A stretch of 64,000 bases of DNA from Acidimicrobiales bacterium (GCA_020629155.1 JAHDDW010000001.1:156454-220453); one strand, 5' to 3'; positions 1-9,412 are shown, counted from the stretch's first letter. The notes: generated from the letters alone by a model not told the origin. Numbers and translations: made by a program.

Positions 1-721
1 AGCGCTGGTCGCCGTATTGGCTATAGCCAAAATCGATCAGCAGCGTTTCTCCTGCATCATTTATAAAAACATTTTTGGGATGCGCATCAGGCATTGTGAG
101 GTGCTCAGCGTTAGCAACAAATGCTTCTTCAAGCGCTACATACTGGTTCTGCGTGTTTGGATAAGCCAGGCGAAGTTCTAGCCCTCTCTCATAGATAGAA
201 GCGAGGGTTGGTTCAACAATCGGCGCTTTGATCTCCCATGTTTTTGCCTCCCGTTGAAGGTGTGCAAGCATCGTCCCGAGCTGTGCTCCAGCGGTTACAT
301 TAAAAGCGGCATCATCGGCAAGAATCTGATTGACCTGCAAAGTATAGCCATCTTCACGCACGTCTCGCATAATCGAGGTTGAGCAGTCAGCAAGGAAGTC
401 AACTAGGGTCGGCACTCGAATGTGAGCATGTCCTTGCAAGTTCGTGAGAACTTCAACATCAAGTTGTATACTGTCTGCACCAAGCAGAAGTTCTGTCGGG
501 TCAAACGGCGCAAGATCCTCGGTGTGTTTCACAACCACTTTCTCGCCAGCAAGTGTTGCGGCATAGGCTTGCGAGGCGAACCCACCTTTCAACATTTCAC
601 CGAGCGTAACGTCATGACCTCTGCGCTTCAGTTCTTTTTCTAGCGTGGCCTTATCTGCTAAGGCGCTAGGTTTCGTAAATTTTTTCTGGGTTTTCTCGAC
701 AGCTACAGGGTTAACAAACAT
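1..721 (-). CDS. APH/choline-kinase-like phosphotransferase (3' end beyond window)
   Basis: This minus-strand frame is open from 721 to the window edge and is absent from the ORF track because it has no stop inside the window. The translation starts MFVNPVAVEKTQ and runs about 240 residues. It has a kinase-like glycine-rich segment (LKGGFASQAYAA) followed by a VVVKH lysine, and near the cut end a Brenner-type catalytic motif (DAHPKNVFI) with a following LLIDFG metal-binding motif. These are the landmarks of the aminoglycoside-phosphotransferase / small-molecule or protein kinase-like fold. The substrate cannot be told. A -10-like box lies 7 nt before the ATG. The C-terminus is missing only because of the window boundary. 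Confidence 0.75.
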   Translation of the reverse strand, partial: MFVNPVAVEKTQKKFTKPSALADKATLEKELKRRGHDVTLGEMLKGGFASQAYAATLAGEKVVVKHTEDLAPFDPTELLLGADSIQLDVEVLTNLQGHAHIRVPTLVDFLADCSTSIMRDVREDGYTLQVNQILADDAAFNVTAGAQLGTMLAHLQREAKTWEIKAPIVEPTLASIYERGLELRLAYPNTQNQYVALEEAFVANAEHLTMPDAHPKNVFINDAGETLLIDFGYSQYGDQR

Positions 722-734
722 AGTTCAGCTTATA
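722..734 (-). promoter_or_regulatory. -10 box of the kinase-like gene (leaderless type)
   Basis: On the minus strand TATAAG is followed by 7 nt and then the ATG at 721, so the predicted transcription start falls on or next to the start codon. No Shine-Dalgarno sequence is visible. Confidence 0.5.
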
Positions 735-837
735 ACGCAGCAAGCGATTCTGCCGTTTAAACTAGACTGCTTGAATCGAAAACTCATAAGCTACTTCGCC
801 TACAGCAAAATTTCTAATGGTTTTTGCTTTTCCTACC

Positions 838-850
838 GATACTTGACAAT
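838..850 (+). promoter_or_regulatory. -10 box of the Flp pilin gene (leaderless type)
   Basis: GATACT is followed by 7 nt and then the ATG at 851. It is a five-of-six match to TATACT, and no ribosome-binding site precedes the ATG. Confidence 0.4.
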
Positions 851-1018
851 ATGATACGCAGAATCTTTCAATCAGAAACTGAACAAGGGGCTAGCCTTGT
901 TGAGTACACCCTTCTGATAGGACTTATCGCCCTCGTCTGCATCGGTGCCGTCACTGCGCTTGGAAACCAGGCTGACGAACCTTTCAAAGCTGTTACTAGC
1001 AGCCTTGCTGTACCTTAA
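851..1018 (+). CDS. Flp/Fap-type pilin
   Basis: This is a 55-residue protein beginning MIRRIFQSETEQGASLVEY. A short charged leader is followed by a Gly-Ala-Ser prepilin-peptidase-like junction, a conserved Glu at position 5 of the mature part and a single hydrophobic helix (TLLIGLIALVCIGAVTALG). That is the architecture of Flp (type IVb) pilins, which are cleaved by a TadV-like peptidase and assembled by a Tad machine. The track start at 824 adds nine residues; the ATG at 851 was chosen because it gives the canonical short leader and has a promoter directly before it. No tad/cpa assembly gene is in the window, so it looks like an orphan. It converges on lepA with only 5 nt between stops. Confidence 0.75.
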   Translation: MIRRIFQSETEQGASLVEYTLLIGLIALVCIGAVTALGNQADEPFKAVTSSLAVP

Positions 1019-1023
1019 ACAGC

Positions 1024-2811
1024 CTAGTCGTCGAGCCGCAACGCGCGGATAAATGTATCCGGCGGAATCTCGACCCGACCAATGCTTTTCATCTTCTTTT
1101 TACCCTCTTTTTGCTTCTTTAAAAGCTTGTTTTTGCGAGTGACGTCACCACCATAGAGTTTCGCCGTTACGTCTTTACGGAACGCTCGCACTGTCTCACG
1201 TGCAATTATCTTGCCGCCAATAGCCGCCTGGATAGGCACTTCAAACTGCTGTCGAGGGATGATGCTCTGCAATTTTTCTGCGGTGCGTCGTCCATAGTCA
1301 TAGGAGCTGTCACGATGCACAACAGTAGAGAAGGCATCGACTTGCTCGCTGTTAAACAAAATGTCTACACGAACCAGATCGCCTGGTTCATAGCCTGCTG
1401 CTTCATAATCTAAGCTGGCATAGCCTTGACTGCGACTTTTCAGTTGATCGAAAAAATCGACAACAACTTCAGAAAGCGGCATGCGATAGACCAGCTCAAC
1501 ACGATCAGGTGAAAGATATTCCATCTTTTCCATATGGCCGCGCCGTGTCTGACAAAGCTCCATTAAGGTGCCTGTATATTCCGCAGGCGTAATCATCGAC
1601 GCTTTCAGATACGGCTCACGAATTTCTGTCCAATCACCAGAAGCTGGCAACGACGAAGGATTGTCGATCACCCGCTCTTCTCCCCCGTTCATCGTGATCT
1701 GGTATTCGACAGATGGGCTCGTGGCAATAAGGTTTAAGTCAAACTCACGCTGCAATCGTTCACGCACAATTTCCATGTGCAACAAGCCAAGGAAACCACA
1801 GCGAAACCCAAACCCTAACGCAGTCGACGTTTCAGGTTCGAAGGTGAACGAGCCGTCGTCTAGCCGCAACTTGTCGAGAGCGTCACGGAAATCTTCATAG
1901 TCATCGCCATCGACTGGATACAGCCCGCAAAATACCATCGGTTGCGGCTCACGATAGCCATCTAGCACTTCTTCAGCAGCGTTAGCTGCTGTGGTGATCG
2001 TCTCACCCGAGCGAGCTTCACGAACATCTTTAATCCCTGCGATAAGATAGCCAACTTCGCCTGGACCAAGCGAATCGACAGGTGTGTTATCTGGCGTGCG
2101 AACGCCTACTTCATCGGCTTCATGCGTCGAGCCTGCTTGCATAAATTTGAGCTTGTCACGGCTATCTAACGAGCCATTCATTACACGGACGCTTGAAACC
2201 ACACCACGATAAGTGTCGAAATGGCTATCAAAAATTAACGCCTGTAATGGTTTCTCGGCATCACCTTCAGGCGGTGGCACTCGCTCGATAATAGCTTCAA
2301 GCAGTGCTTCAACACCTAAGCCTGTTTTTGCTGAAATGCGCAAAATATCTTCAGCTGGAGTGCCTAAAATCTGTTCCATCTCAGCGCCGTGTTTATCTGG
2401 GTCAGCCGCTGGCAAATCAAGCTTGTTGAGCACTGGCACTATCTCTAAATCGTTTTCTAACGCAAGGTAGGTGTTTGCGAGCGTTTGGGCTTCCATCCCC
2501 TGTGCTGCGTCGACGACAAGCACAACCCCTTCACACGCTGCCAACGATCGGCTGACTTCATAGCCAAAGTCGACGTGGCCTGGCGTATCGATCAGGTTGA
2601 TGGTGTAACCTTTCCATTCAAGTTTGACGCTCTGCAACTTAATAGTGATGCCTCGTTCGCGCTCTAAATCCATCGTGTCGAGATATTGTGAACGCATCTC
2701 TCTTGCCTCGACAGCGCCACAAAGTTCGAGCATACGATCAGCTAGAGTTGATTTGCCGTGATCAATATGGGCGATAATGGCGATATTGCGTATTTTTGAA
2801 ATTTCAGACAT
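1024..2811 (-). CDS. lepA: Elongation factor 4 (back-translocating GTPase LepA)
   Basis: The 595-residue product has the full LepA layout: a G domain with P-loop AHIDHGKST (about residues 14-22), switch I RERGITIK (51-58), DTPGHVDF (75-82) and NKLD (129-132). Domain II, EF-G-like domains III/V and the LepA-specific C-terminal domain ending RIEIPP-like follow. LepA binds ribosomes, hydrolyses GTP and is implicated in back-translocation or in late 30S biogenesis. Length is normal for the family. Upstream of the ATG is GAAGGTG, a plausible ribosome-binding site. It is divergent from rpsT, with a MITE-like insertion in the shared intergenic region. Proximity to rpsT, holA and comEC/EA matches actinobacterial synteny. 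Confidence 0.98.
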   Translation of the reverse strand: MSEISKIRNIAIIAHIDHGKSTLADRMLELCGAVEAREMRSQYLDTMDLERERGITIKLQSVKLEWKGYTINLIDTPGHVDFGYEVSRSLAACEGVVLVVDAAQGMEAQTLANTYLALENDLEIVPVLNKLDLPAADPDKHGAEMEQILGTPAEDILRISAKTGLGVEALLEAIIERVPPPEGDAEKPLQALIFDSHFDTYRGVVSSVRVMNGSLDSRDKLKFMQAGSTHEADEVGVRTPDNTPVDSLGPGEVGYLIAGIKDVREARSGETITTAANAAEEVLDGYREPQPMVFCGLYPVDGDDYEDFRDALDKLRLDDGSFTFEPETSTALGFGFRCGFLGLLHMEIVRERLQREFDLNLIATSPSVEYQITMNGGEERVIDNPSSLPASGDWTEIREPYLKASMITPAEYTGTLMELCQTRRGHMEKMEYLSPDRVELVYRMPLSEVVVDFFDQLKSRSQGYASLDYEAAGYEPGDLVRVDILFNSEQVDAFSTVVHRDSSYDYGRRTAEKLQSIIPRQQFEVPIQAAIGGKIIARETVRAFRKDVTAKLYGGDVTRKNKLLKKQKEGKKKMKSIGRVEIPPDTFIRALRLDD

Positions 2812-2850
2812 GGCACCTTCATGCTTGCTAGACCTTCGTAAGCAACCTGC

Positions 2851-3052
2851 TTAAGGCTATCTCTCATTTATTCGTTTCTGATCAAATAGCTAGTATCTGT
2901 GCAAGCAACTAGCGTTGAGACTAGATGGGCATCTCTTAAAATTGTAGATACCCACTGCATTTCCGCTCCGCTCGGGCCATTCCATGGAGGTTGTAGCGGT
3001 TCTCTGGTAAAACGATTTGATGCAAAAACGAATAAATGAGAGATAGCCTTAA
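2851..3052. mobile_element. MITE-like element, copy A, with 27-bp perfect terminal inverted repeats
   Basis: A 202-bp non-coding segment in the 359-bp lepA/rpsT intergenic region is bounded by perfect 27-bp inverted repeats (2851-2877 and 3026-3052; the left arm begins TTAAGGCTATCTCTC). It contains a core (about 2927-3003, GGGCATCTCT ... TTCCATGGAGGTT) that recurs at 11.2 kb and 54.7 kb. There is no internal transposase, so mobilisation in trans is assumed. The ends read TTAA, which could be part of the arm or a TTAA target. The rest of the intergenic gap holds only the rpsT and lepA leaders. Confidence 0.7.
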
Positions 3053-3170
3053 TAAAGATGCCCCAAAGGTTGGGCTTGTCGATATATGCGCTATGATTTT
3101 ATGTCGGACTAGTATTGCTTGATACCTCAAGCCGTGCCTGTTATACACACTTACGATCGAGGAATTTCCT

Positions 3171-3422
3171 GTGGCGAACATTAAAAGCCAAATTAAACGA
3201 AATAAGCAAAACGAGAAGCGTCGCCTACGCAATCAAGCGACACGTTCAGAGATAAACACACTTAAAAAAGCTGCTGTTGCAGCTGCTGGCAGCGACCAGC
3301 AAGATGATTCTCTTAAAGCTGCACTCAAGAAGATTGATAAAGCTGCTGCTAAAGGCGTTATGCACAAAAACAAAGCTGCTCGCCAAAAAAGCCGTCTTGT
3401 TAAACAAGTAACTGCTAAATAA
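3171..3422 (+). CDS. rpsT: 30S ribosomal protein bS20
   Basis: The 83-residue, Lys/Arg-rich product begins MANIKSQIKRNKQNEKRRLRNQ, the classic bS20 N-terminus, and contains the typical three-helix basic pattern with the KGVMHKNKAARQKSRL segment near the C-terminus. It binds 16S rRNA in the 30S body. The start codon is GTG, preceded at suitable distance by GAGGAATTTCC, so this gene has a true leader and ribosome-binding site, unlike many neighbours. It is divergent from lepA and convergent with holA, as in other actinobacteria. Confidence 0.97.
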   Translation: MANIKSQIKRNKQNEKRRLRNQATRSEINTLKKAAVAAAGSDQQDDSLKAALKKIDKAAAKGVMHKNKAARQKSRLVKQVTAK

Positions 3423-3483
3423 GGCATCGGTCCAATTCTTCGATGCTGCGTTCGCACGTAGTGTGACTACCATTTTGCCAACA

Positions 3484-4476
3484 CTACCGTGATAAGCGGG
3501 CTAGTCTGGCTACTAAGACCTCGATGATAGCATCGGGGTCTATTGCTGTTTTCCCTCGAATGCCCAGATCTGCTTCGGCGAGCAACGCAAAAACTTGACT
3601 CAGTTTCGCTATGCCCAGCTTCTTACTGACGTTTAGGGCTTTACGAGCTGGAAATGGCGAGCCGCCGATAATTGCCGCGGCCTCTTTATCATTTCGCGCA
3701 CTAGAACCCTGAAGCGCTAAGGCTTTTTGATAGTGATTATGCAGCGTCGCCATTATTTGCAAGCTATGACGGCTGCCGCCTCGCAACATACGGTGCAGCT
3801 TTTCTAACGATAAACCGATATCGCCAGAATCTATTGCATCGGTCAATTCCCAAGGCGGCACATCAGATGCTTGCCCCAGAAACGGTTCGACATCTGACGC
3901 TTTGACATGTGCGGTCCCAAATGTCGCATAAAGCGTTTCAAGCAATGTGTTCAGCTGGCCAACATCGTCACCTATTGCATCAGCTATTTTGTTTTTAGTT
4001 TGACGGTCAAGTTGTACGTCAGCCATGGCAAGTTGTTCTTCAACAAGGGCTTTACGGGCTTTGCCTTTTGGGGCAGCGTCGATAACATTTGCGCCCAGGT
4101 TAGCAAGGGCATCTTTTAGCGCTTTCGGCACGGCGCTTAGACGGCTAGAGGAAGATGCTTTCTCCCACACAAGCACAAGGCCAACGTTTTGGAGATCATC
4201 AAGGATTGCGATAAGTGGTGCAACGTCAGCTTTTTTAGAAAACAAAGCTAGATGTCTAGCAACAACCACTCGCCTATCGGTAAGGAACGGCGGCGTTAAG
4301 GCAGCATTGACAAGCTGCACCATTTCAAGGCGGCCTTCCTCGTCGAAATAGTTTGCTTGTGTTAGCTCTTCCAGCATGAGCGATTTGTCGCCGTCGCCAA
4401 CCAAAAGGTCTGTTTGCCGTACAACCTCTTGTGCAACAAGGGCTTCATCATCGCCTTTAATAAAAACAACTGTCAT
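3484..4476 (-). CDS. holA: DNA polymerase III subunit delta
   Basis: The 330-residue product begins MTVVFIKGDDEALVAQEV, the beta-strand/P-loop-like start of delta subunits. It continues with the RRVVVARHLALF and LVLVWEKASSSSRLS segments and a C-terminal helical collar region (ALLAEADLGIRGKTAIDPDAIIEVLVARL) typical of HolA. Delta opens the sliding clamp in the clamp-loader complex. The start codon overlaps the stop of the upstream 157-residue gene by 1 nt, so the two are translationally coupled. The position between rpsT and comEC is the usual actinobacterial one. Confidence 0.93.
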   Translation of the reverse strand: MTVVFIKGDDEALVAQEVVRQTDLLVGDGDKSLMLEELTQANYFDEEGRLEMVQLVNAALTPPFLTDRRVVVARHLALFSKKADVAPLIAILDDLQNVGLVLVWEKASSSSRLSAVPKALKDALANLGANVIDAAPKGKARKALVEEQLAMADVQLDRQTKNKIADAIGDDVGQLNTLLETLYATFGTAHVKASDVEPFLGQASDVPPWELTDAIDSGDIGLSLEKLHRMLRGGSRHSLQIMATLHNHYQKALALQGSSARNDKEAAAIIGGSPFPARKALNVSKKLGIAKLSQVFALLAEADLGIRGKTAIDPDAIIEVLVARLARLSR

Positions 4477-4949
4477 CAGTTGGCCAGTCTATGTGCAGAA
4501 TCTAGCTGCGCCATCATATGTCTCACACGATTTGCTGTTTTAGGTGATGCTGTCCTCAAAAAATGTGTGCCTTTGTTGATAGCCGCTGTTTGCTGTGCGA
4601 CAAGTCTTGCTAAGGGTATAGACGGGTCTCGCTGGTCTTTGGGAAGGTCATGCAACGCGGTTTCTTCAAAGGAAGCAAGCGATAGAGTGTCGCTCCAGTG
4701 ACCTAGCCGCCTGATTGTGGAGACAGCAGAATCATAGACAAGATCGACCTGGTAATCGGCGACGACCTGTTCTGCCTTAGCAATAGTGCTCGCATCAACT
4801 GACAGCGCAACTTCTGCCTCTTGGATTTGCGTAAGAAGCTGCTCTCGTCCAGCTGCGCTGAGGAAGCTGTTTAGTTCAACATAATCAGCGTGTTGCCAGC
4901 CTTCTGGCAGCATTTGCGCGAAGCTATACGCAATTATTTTTGTAACCAT
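4476..4949 (-). CDS. Hypothetical protein coupled to holA
   Basis: This is a 157-residue, mostly helical, acidic protein of unrecognised family. It contains no Cys, no membrane segment and no obvious catalytic motif; a central QVVADYQVDLVYDSA region and a C-terminal helix-rich KTANRVRHMMAQLDSAHRL can be seen. Its stop overlaps the holA start by 1 nt, so co-translation is likely. The gene lies between comEC and holA where many relatives have nothing. Function unknown. Confidence 0.7.
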   Translation of the reverse strand: MVTKIIAYSFAQMLPEGWQHADYVELNSFLSAAGREQLLTQIQEAEVALSVDASTIAKAEQVVADYQVDLVYDSAVSTIRRLGHWSDTLSLASFEETALHDLPKDQRDPSIPLARLVAQQTAAINKGTHFLRTASPKTANRVRHMMAQLDSAHRLAN

Positions 4950-5005
4950 AGCGCGAAGGATATCTACATCGGCACGAAAAACTAAGGCACGTCTATTCAG
5001 GATGT

Positions 5006-5119
5006 ATGTTACAACCTGATCCCTTTTATATAGTTGAAGAAATTGAACTAACTGATGTCATCATCACTTTCTATGATGAACAATTGGAAGATCCAGAAGA
5101 CCCAACACCAGATAGATAA
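5006..5119 (+). CDS. Possible small acidic peptide (37 residues)
   Basis: This ORF is below the track size limit and starts MLQPDPFYIVEEIELTD. It is strongly acidic, has an amphipathic composition that looks coding-like, and fills most of the 172-nt gap between the 157-residue gene and comEC on the opposite strand. No convincing ribosome-binding site precedes it, and its stop lies 2 nt from the comEC stop. It could be chance. Confidence 0.3.
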   Translation: MLQPDPFYIVEEIELTDVIITFYDEQLEDPEDPTPDR

Positions 5120-5121
5120 CT

Positions 5122-6984
5122 TCATCGGACTAGAGCAAGTCGTTTCTCTTCTGAGTTTATTTGTAATTGACCAACACTCGATTTGATTGTCTGAGTTGAC
5201 AGGACTCTCTGCGCGCCTTTGATCTTATGATTTGATGGCGCCCAAATAGCGCGCACATGTGTTGTTGCTTGAAGTCTCGCAATATGTTCACTCATTTGCC
5301 GTGTTCCAGTTTCCACGACGACAAGATCTATCTGATCAAGCTGTGTGAAGCGATCAATATCGCTTCTGTTAGCATCCGCGCTGATCCATAAGACTGAAAT
5401 GGATTCACTATCGCCAGGTATCCAAAGCACCGAACTTTCTTCTTGCGAAAAAACAGCAGCTGTCGGTGACCAGATTGAAAATCCTACGACTGCTAAAATT
5501 GCCATGCAGCTGAAGACACGTCGTATTGTTCCGTGCCTCTTAAGCAAAATCCAAGCAAGACTGGCCCCACAGATAACCACTAACGCTAAGCCACCAAGCA
5601 TCGGCGCTTGGAATTGTGCAAGGTGCTTAGCGGCTGATGCGATCCACCAAAGCAACGCCCGTACTGGCAGCTGCACGAAAAAACCTAGCCACGATAGCCA
5701 TGACGGCAATAACCCTGCAATAACTCCAACAGAGGAACCCCATATCATGACATAACCTGCCGCCCAGCCAACAAACAAGTTAGCTGCCACAGAAATTGAT
5801 GGAATAGGACCGAACCCAAGCAAAAGCGGCGCGACAAAAAGTTGCGCCGAGATAGTAACTATGACCGACTCGACTATTGCAGATCTTCTAGCTACAGCGA
5901 TCCGCTCCATTAACACTGGAGCAAGCACAATAATGCCAAGTGAAGCTGCTACCGATAGCCGAAAACCTAACGACAGTGTCAGAAAAGGGTCGACCAGCAC
6001 TAATCCTGTTACCGACAAAAGCAATACACGCAGCCCTGTTGTTTGCGCACCTTGCAGCCGCCCCCAAGCCACAACGACCGCGACACCTACTGCTCTGATC
6101 ACTGACGGCTCAAACCTAGTAACAATGCCAAACCCTGCAAGCAAAAAGATGACGCATAGGAATCTCAAATGCAGAGGCAACCGTTGCAACAATGGAGCAG
6201 CAAGCGCTAACAGCAGTACCACATTTTGCCCTGACACGGCAAGCAGGTGTGTTATGCCTGTGGCTCGAAAATGCGCTTGCTGCACTTCGCTTTGAAACCT
6301 GTCATCGCCGATGACTAAACCCATGTAAAGAGACTTTTCTCCCTCACTCATGAACGCACCTTTATCGATAGCGTCACGAAAAAATTCGGGCACGGCACGC
6401 AATCCACTAGCCTTTTCCACAGAGGTTACAGAAGTTAGTGTCATCCGCCCGACAAGATGGTTCGATTTATACCAGCTGCGTATTGAACCGCTTGTCTCTG
6501 CATCAAAAAGACGTTTAATCGAACCTTTCACCCTCATTGTATCGCCAGCGGCTAGGTCATCATTTCGTGGAAGCAACGCGAACGGCACATCGATAACAAC
6601 ACGTTTACCGCTTTCTATTCTGCCTACAAATTGAGCCTGACCGTAGCGTTGCGGCTCTGGGTCGTCGACTAACACAACCTTGCCTTCATAGCGCTGGGTT
6701 TCAAGCATCACATAGGCCTGTTCAGCTCGGACGCCAAGACTACTTGCCAACAACGCCACTGAGACAATGAACAAAACTGGTTTTTCTAACCACCAACTCA
6801 TCATGCAACAACTGACACAAACCCATAAAGACAAAGCAATAAAAGGGTGCGAAACACAAAACCATGTGACAACCGCAAGCATGACCACATGGAGTTCGGT
6901 AAAAATTCGAGCATCTCCGCTTCTTGAAGACCCTCTACTTCTGCGTCTCTCGGTGAACTGCCACAGCGATGTTACCATGTGCAC
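5122..6984 (-). CDS. comEC: ComEC/Rec2 DNA-uptake channel
   Basis: The 620-residue integral membrane protein has an N-terminal pair of hydrophobic helices, an OB-fold-like soluble segment (DUF4131 type) and the competence domain with the signature TGITHLLAVSGQNV (about residues 240-255), followed by at least seven hydrophobic helices. ComEC forms the inner-membrane channel for single-stranded DNA in natural transformation. The C-terminal 100 residues follow the strand pattern of a metallo-beta-lactamase domain but are short and lack an HxHxDH motif, so any nuclease activity looks lost. The gene follows comEA by 19 nt as an operon. Confidence 0.93.
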   Translation of the reverse strand: MHMVTSLWQFTERRRSRGSSRSGDARIFTELHVVMLAVVTWFCVSHPFIALSLWVCVSCCMMSWWLEKPVLFIVSVALLASSLGVRAEQAYVMLETQRYEGKVVLVDDPEPQRYGQAQFVGRIESGKRVVIDVPFALLPRNDDLAAGDTMRVKGSIKRLFDAETSGSIRSWYKSNHLVGRMTLTSVTSVEKASGLRAVPEFFRDAIDKGAFMSEGEKSLYMGLVIGDDRFQSEVQQAHFRATGITHLLAVSGQNVVLLLALAAPLLQRLPLHLRFLCVIFLLAGFGIVTRFEPSVIRAVGVAVVVAWGRLQGAQTTGLRVLLLSVTGLVLVDPFLTLSLGFRLSVAASLGIIVLAPVLMERIAVARRSAIVESVIVTISAQLFVAPLLLGFGPIPSISVAANLFVGWAAGYVMIWGSSVGVIAGLLPSWLSWLGFFVQLPVRALLWWIASAAKHLAQFQAPMLGGLALVVICGASLAWILLKRHGTIRRVFSCMAILAVVGFSIWSPTAAVFSQEESSVLWIPGDSESISVLWISADANRSDIDRFTQLDQIDLVVVETGTRQMSEHIARLQATTHVRAIWAPSNHKIKGAQRVLSTQTIKSSVGQLQINSEEKRLALVR

Positions 6985-7003
6985 AACAGTTGACTACGAT
7001 AGT

Positions 7004-7810
7004 TCATAGACGAATCGAGTCACGCATTTTTTCAAGCTTTGCTGGGCCTATCCCAGGAACATCAAGCAACTGTTCGACCGTGCTAAACTCGCCGTTTTCT
7101 GTGCGATAGTCGACAATAGCTTGTGACATAGCTGGCCCAATACCAGGTAAAGCTTCTAACTGCTGCGCAGTAGCGGAATTTATCGCAATGGGTGTTTCAC
7201 CAGCTAAAGGCGCTGCTTGCTGCACAAAGCTTGCAGGTATTTCTTCACCCACTTTAGGAACATACAGCTGCGAACCATCAACCACTTGTGCCGCTAAATT
7301 CAACTGGTTTTTATCGGCATCATCTGTGAAACCGCCAGCAAGCCGCACGACGTCAAGAACGATTGCGTCACTTGTCGTTTCAATCACACCAGACGTTTGA
7401 ACAGCACCTACGATATGTACCCGAACGGTTGCAGGCAATGACGTTGTATCAACAGCAGTTGCTACTTGCGCTTGTGGAATCAGCTCTTCTATCGGCACCT
7501 TTGCTGGCGCGTTTTGTGTTGTCATCCACCATAATCCAGCCACAACGACTGCTAGAGCAAACAGCAACAATAGCTTAGGTGCAAGCGTTATGTTTTCAAG
7601 ACGCAACAGCGCTTCGTCCAACCACTGTTGCACACTAAAAGGACGAACAGCAGAATCAGTTTTTGGCTGGTCTTGAGACGTTTCCTCTTTGGGCAGCTCC
7701 TTTTTTTCTGCATCCCACACCAGAGCAGGGAATTCACTAGTGATTTCTGAGCTGCCAAAATGTTTTGCTTTGCCTGTCACAGGTTTTTGCACTACGCCAT
7801 ATTTCTCCAC
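7004..7810 (-). CDS. comEA: ComEA DNA receptor
   Basis: The 268-residue protein has a cytoplasmic N-terminal extension of about 85 residues, one membrane helix (LLLLFALAVVVAGLWW), an SLBB-type domain (VRVHIVGAVQTSGVIE to YVPKVGEE) and a C-terminal helix-hairpin-helix pair (INSATAQQLEALPGIGPAMS and DVPGIGPAKLEKM) that binds double-stranded DNA. It hands DNA to ComEC. The start is GTG at 7810. A -10 box 6 nt upstream and no ribosome-binding site suggest a leaderless comEA-comEC message. Confidence 0.93.
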   Translation of the reverse strand: MEKYGVVQKPVTGKAKHFGSSEITSEFPALVWDAEKKELPKEETSQDQPKTDSAVRPFSVQQWLDEALLRLENITLAPKLLLLFALAVVVAGLWWMTTQNAPAKVPIEELIPQAQVATAVDTTSLPATVRVHIVGAVQTSGVIETTSDAIVLDVVRLAGGFTDDADKNQLNLAAQVVDGSQLYVPKVGEEIPASFVQQAAPLAGETPIAINSATAQQLEALPGIGPAMSQAIVDYRTENGEFSTVEQLLDVPGIGPAKLEKMRDSIRL

Positions 7811-7822
7811 ACACCTTTTATA
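7811..7822 (-). promoter_or_regulatory. -10 box of comEA-comEC (leaderless type)
   Basis: On the minus strand TATAAA is followed by 6 nt and the GTG start. The rest of the 106-nt gap to the response-regulator gene is AT-rich and holds no other recognisable feature. Confidence 0.5.
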
Positions 7823-7916
7823 ACAAAAAAGTATTCAAAATACACTAAAATACCACAAAATAAATTTTACTTAGATTTTAAACACTTTTTTCCTTTAAAT
7901 ACTCAAATATCAGTTT

Positions 7917-8573
7917 TTAAGCAACTGTCACAAGATTATATTCATAAGCAGTAATTACTAGTTGCACGCGGTCTCGCGCTTCTAGTTTCATGCGTAGGTT
8001 TGAGATATGAGATTTTACCGTAGAAAGACTGATCACAAGATGACTCGCAATTTCGCGGTTTGTAAGTCCTCTCCCGACGAGTGTAAGAACTTCAACCTCA
8101 CGATTAGTCAACTGTTCATCATAGCGAACCCTCACTGTTGGTGTTGCCAAATAATGTTTGATCAACTTTTTTACAAGTTTAGGAGAAAGCAATGATTGAC
8201 CTTCGAAAACTTGTCTAATCGCGTAAAGAAGCTGCTTAGGCGTTGAGTCTTTAAGCAAAAATCCGCTAGCTCCAGAACATAGCGCTTTATAAATATATTC
8301 ATCGGAATCGAACATCGTAAGAATAAGCACTTTTGTCTTCTCTAGCGCTGGATCCTCACAGATATACTGCGTTGCCGTTAGCCCATCAACCTCTGGCATT
8401 CTTATATCCATAAGAACAACATCTGGCTTTGAACACCTTGCGACTTCTAGCACTTCTTTACCATTACTAGCCTCGCCAACAACTTCGAAATCATCTTCAA
8501 CGTCAAACAAGCTTGCTAAGCTAGATCGCAGAATCGTTTGATCATCAGCAATAAGAACTTTAATAGGACTCAA
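7917..8573 (-). CDS. NarL/LuxR-family response regulator
   Basis: The 218-residue protein has an N-terminal receiver domain (acidic pocket ADDQ at 9-12, phospho-acceptor Asp about residue 56 in VVLMDIRMPEVDG, conserved Lys in LLKDSTP). A C-terminal LuxR helix-turn-helix follows (LTNREVEVLTLVGRGLTNREIASHL ... VKSHISNLRMKL). It starts inside the last 4 nt of the histidine-kinase gene and is surely its cognate partner. The divergent ABC-2 transporter genes next door are the likely target, as in bacterial drug- or peptide-export modules of this layout. Confidence 0.95.
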   Translation of the reverse strand: MSPIKVLIADDQTILRSSLASLFDVEDDFEVVGEASNGKEVLEVARCSKPDVVLMDIRMPEVDGLTATQYICEDPALEKTKVLILTMFDSDEYIYKALCSGASGFLLKDSTPKQLLYAIRQVFEGQSLLSPKLVKKLIKHYLATPTVRVRYDEQLTNREVEVLTLVGRGLTNREIASHLVISLSTVKSHISNLRMKLEARDRVQLVITAYEYNLVTVA

Positions 8574-9412
8574 GACACCTCTACCTTTGTTTCTTGAAGT
8601 TCAGCTCGAACTACAAAACCGTTATCTTTTTTTGCCCCGTAGCTTAACGAGCCTTGCATAGCAGTAACACGTTCTTGCAGACCACGCAAACCTTGCCCTG
8701 TGCCAGTTTTTGGCAGCCAACCAGGCACTGGCCCTTCATCAACTATTTCCACAATAACTTTATTATCGTCAAACACACAGCGAGCATGCACAACTGTAGC
8801 GCCAGCATAACGTGCAACATTTAGAAAGGCTTCTTGCAGTATCTGAAACACTAATAAACCCATTCCTTGCGACATTTTTTCACTATTTTCTTCATGATAA
8901 TAGACAGTCAAACCTTTTGATTCGGCTTCTGCTATGAGTTCAGGAATATTTGCAAGGTTTGGCAAAGGGCTCTGGGGAAGGCTTTCGTTATTTCGTAATA
9001 GAATCAACATTCGACGCAACTCCAAAGTTGCTTGTCTGCTAATATTTTCTATATCGTCTAAAGCAGCCAGTGATTCACTAGGTTTTGCTGCATCAAGCCG
9101 CCGAGCAACAGCCGCTCGCACTGTTATATTTCCAAGTCCATGCGAAACCAGATCATGAAGATCTCTTGCCAAAGTTTGGCGCACAGCGATCGCTGCTTTG
9201 TCAGCAGCCTGCTGTGTTAGCGCTGCTTCGTAAGCCTTTCTATCTGCTCGACTTTGAAGAATCGCTAACACTGCTAGAAGAAGAGCTATCGCTGAACCTA
9301 GCACTGCAAAAAGCAGAGTATCAGCCCTAGAAATTCCAACAGTAGACAACACAAGGATAAGCACGATAAGTGCTGTAACTAGAGCAATCCAACTAGTTGA
9401 TCTACGCTTCAT
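8570..9412 (-). CDS. Sensor histidine kinase (HisKA_3 type)
   Basis: The 280-residue membrane kinase has two N-terminal hydrophobic helices (WIALVTALIVLILVLS and LLFAVLGSAIALLLAVLAIL) with almost no extracellular loop. A HisKA_3 dimerisation box follows (ARDLHDLVSHGLGNITVRAA, His in LHD), then an HATPase_c domain (N-box FLNVARYAGA, DEGPVPGW, GQGLRGLQERV). The lack of a sensor domain suggests intramembrane sensing or sensing through the neighbouring transporter, as in LiaS/NatK-like kinases. It overlaps the regulator gene by 4 nt. A -10-like TAGAAT sits 9 nt upstream of the ATG. Confidence 0.94.
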   Translation of the reverse strand: MKRRSTSWIALVTALIVLILVLSTVGISRADTLLFAVLGSAIALLLAVLAILQSRADRKAYEAALTQQAADKAAIAVRQTLARDLHDLVSHGLGNITVRAAVARRLDAAKPSESLAALDDIENISRQATLELRRMLILLRNNESLPQSPLPNLANIPELIAEAESKGLTVYYHEENSEKMSQGMGLLVFQILQEAFLNVARYAGATVVHARCVFDDNKVIVEIVDEGPVPGWLPKTGTGQGLRGLQERVTAMQGSLSYGAKKDNGFVVRAELQETKVEVS

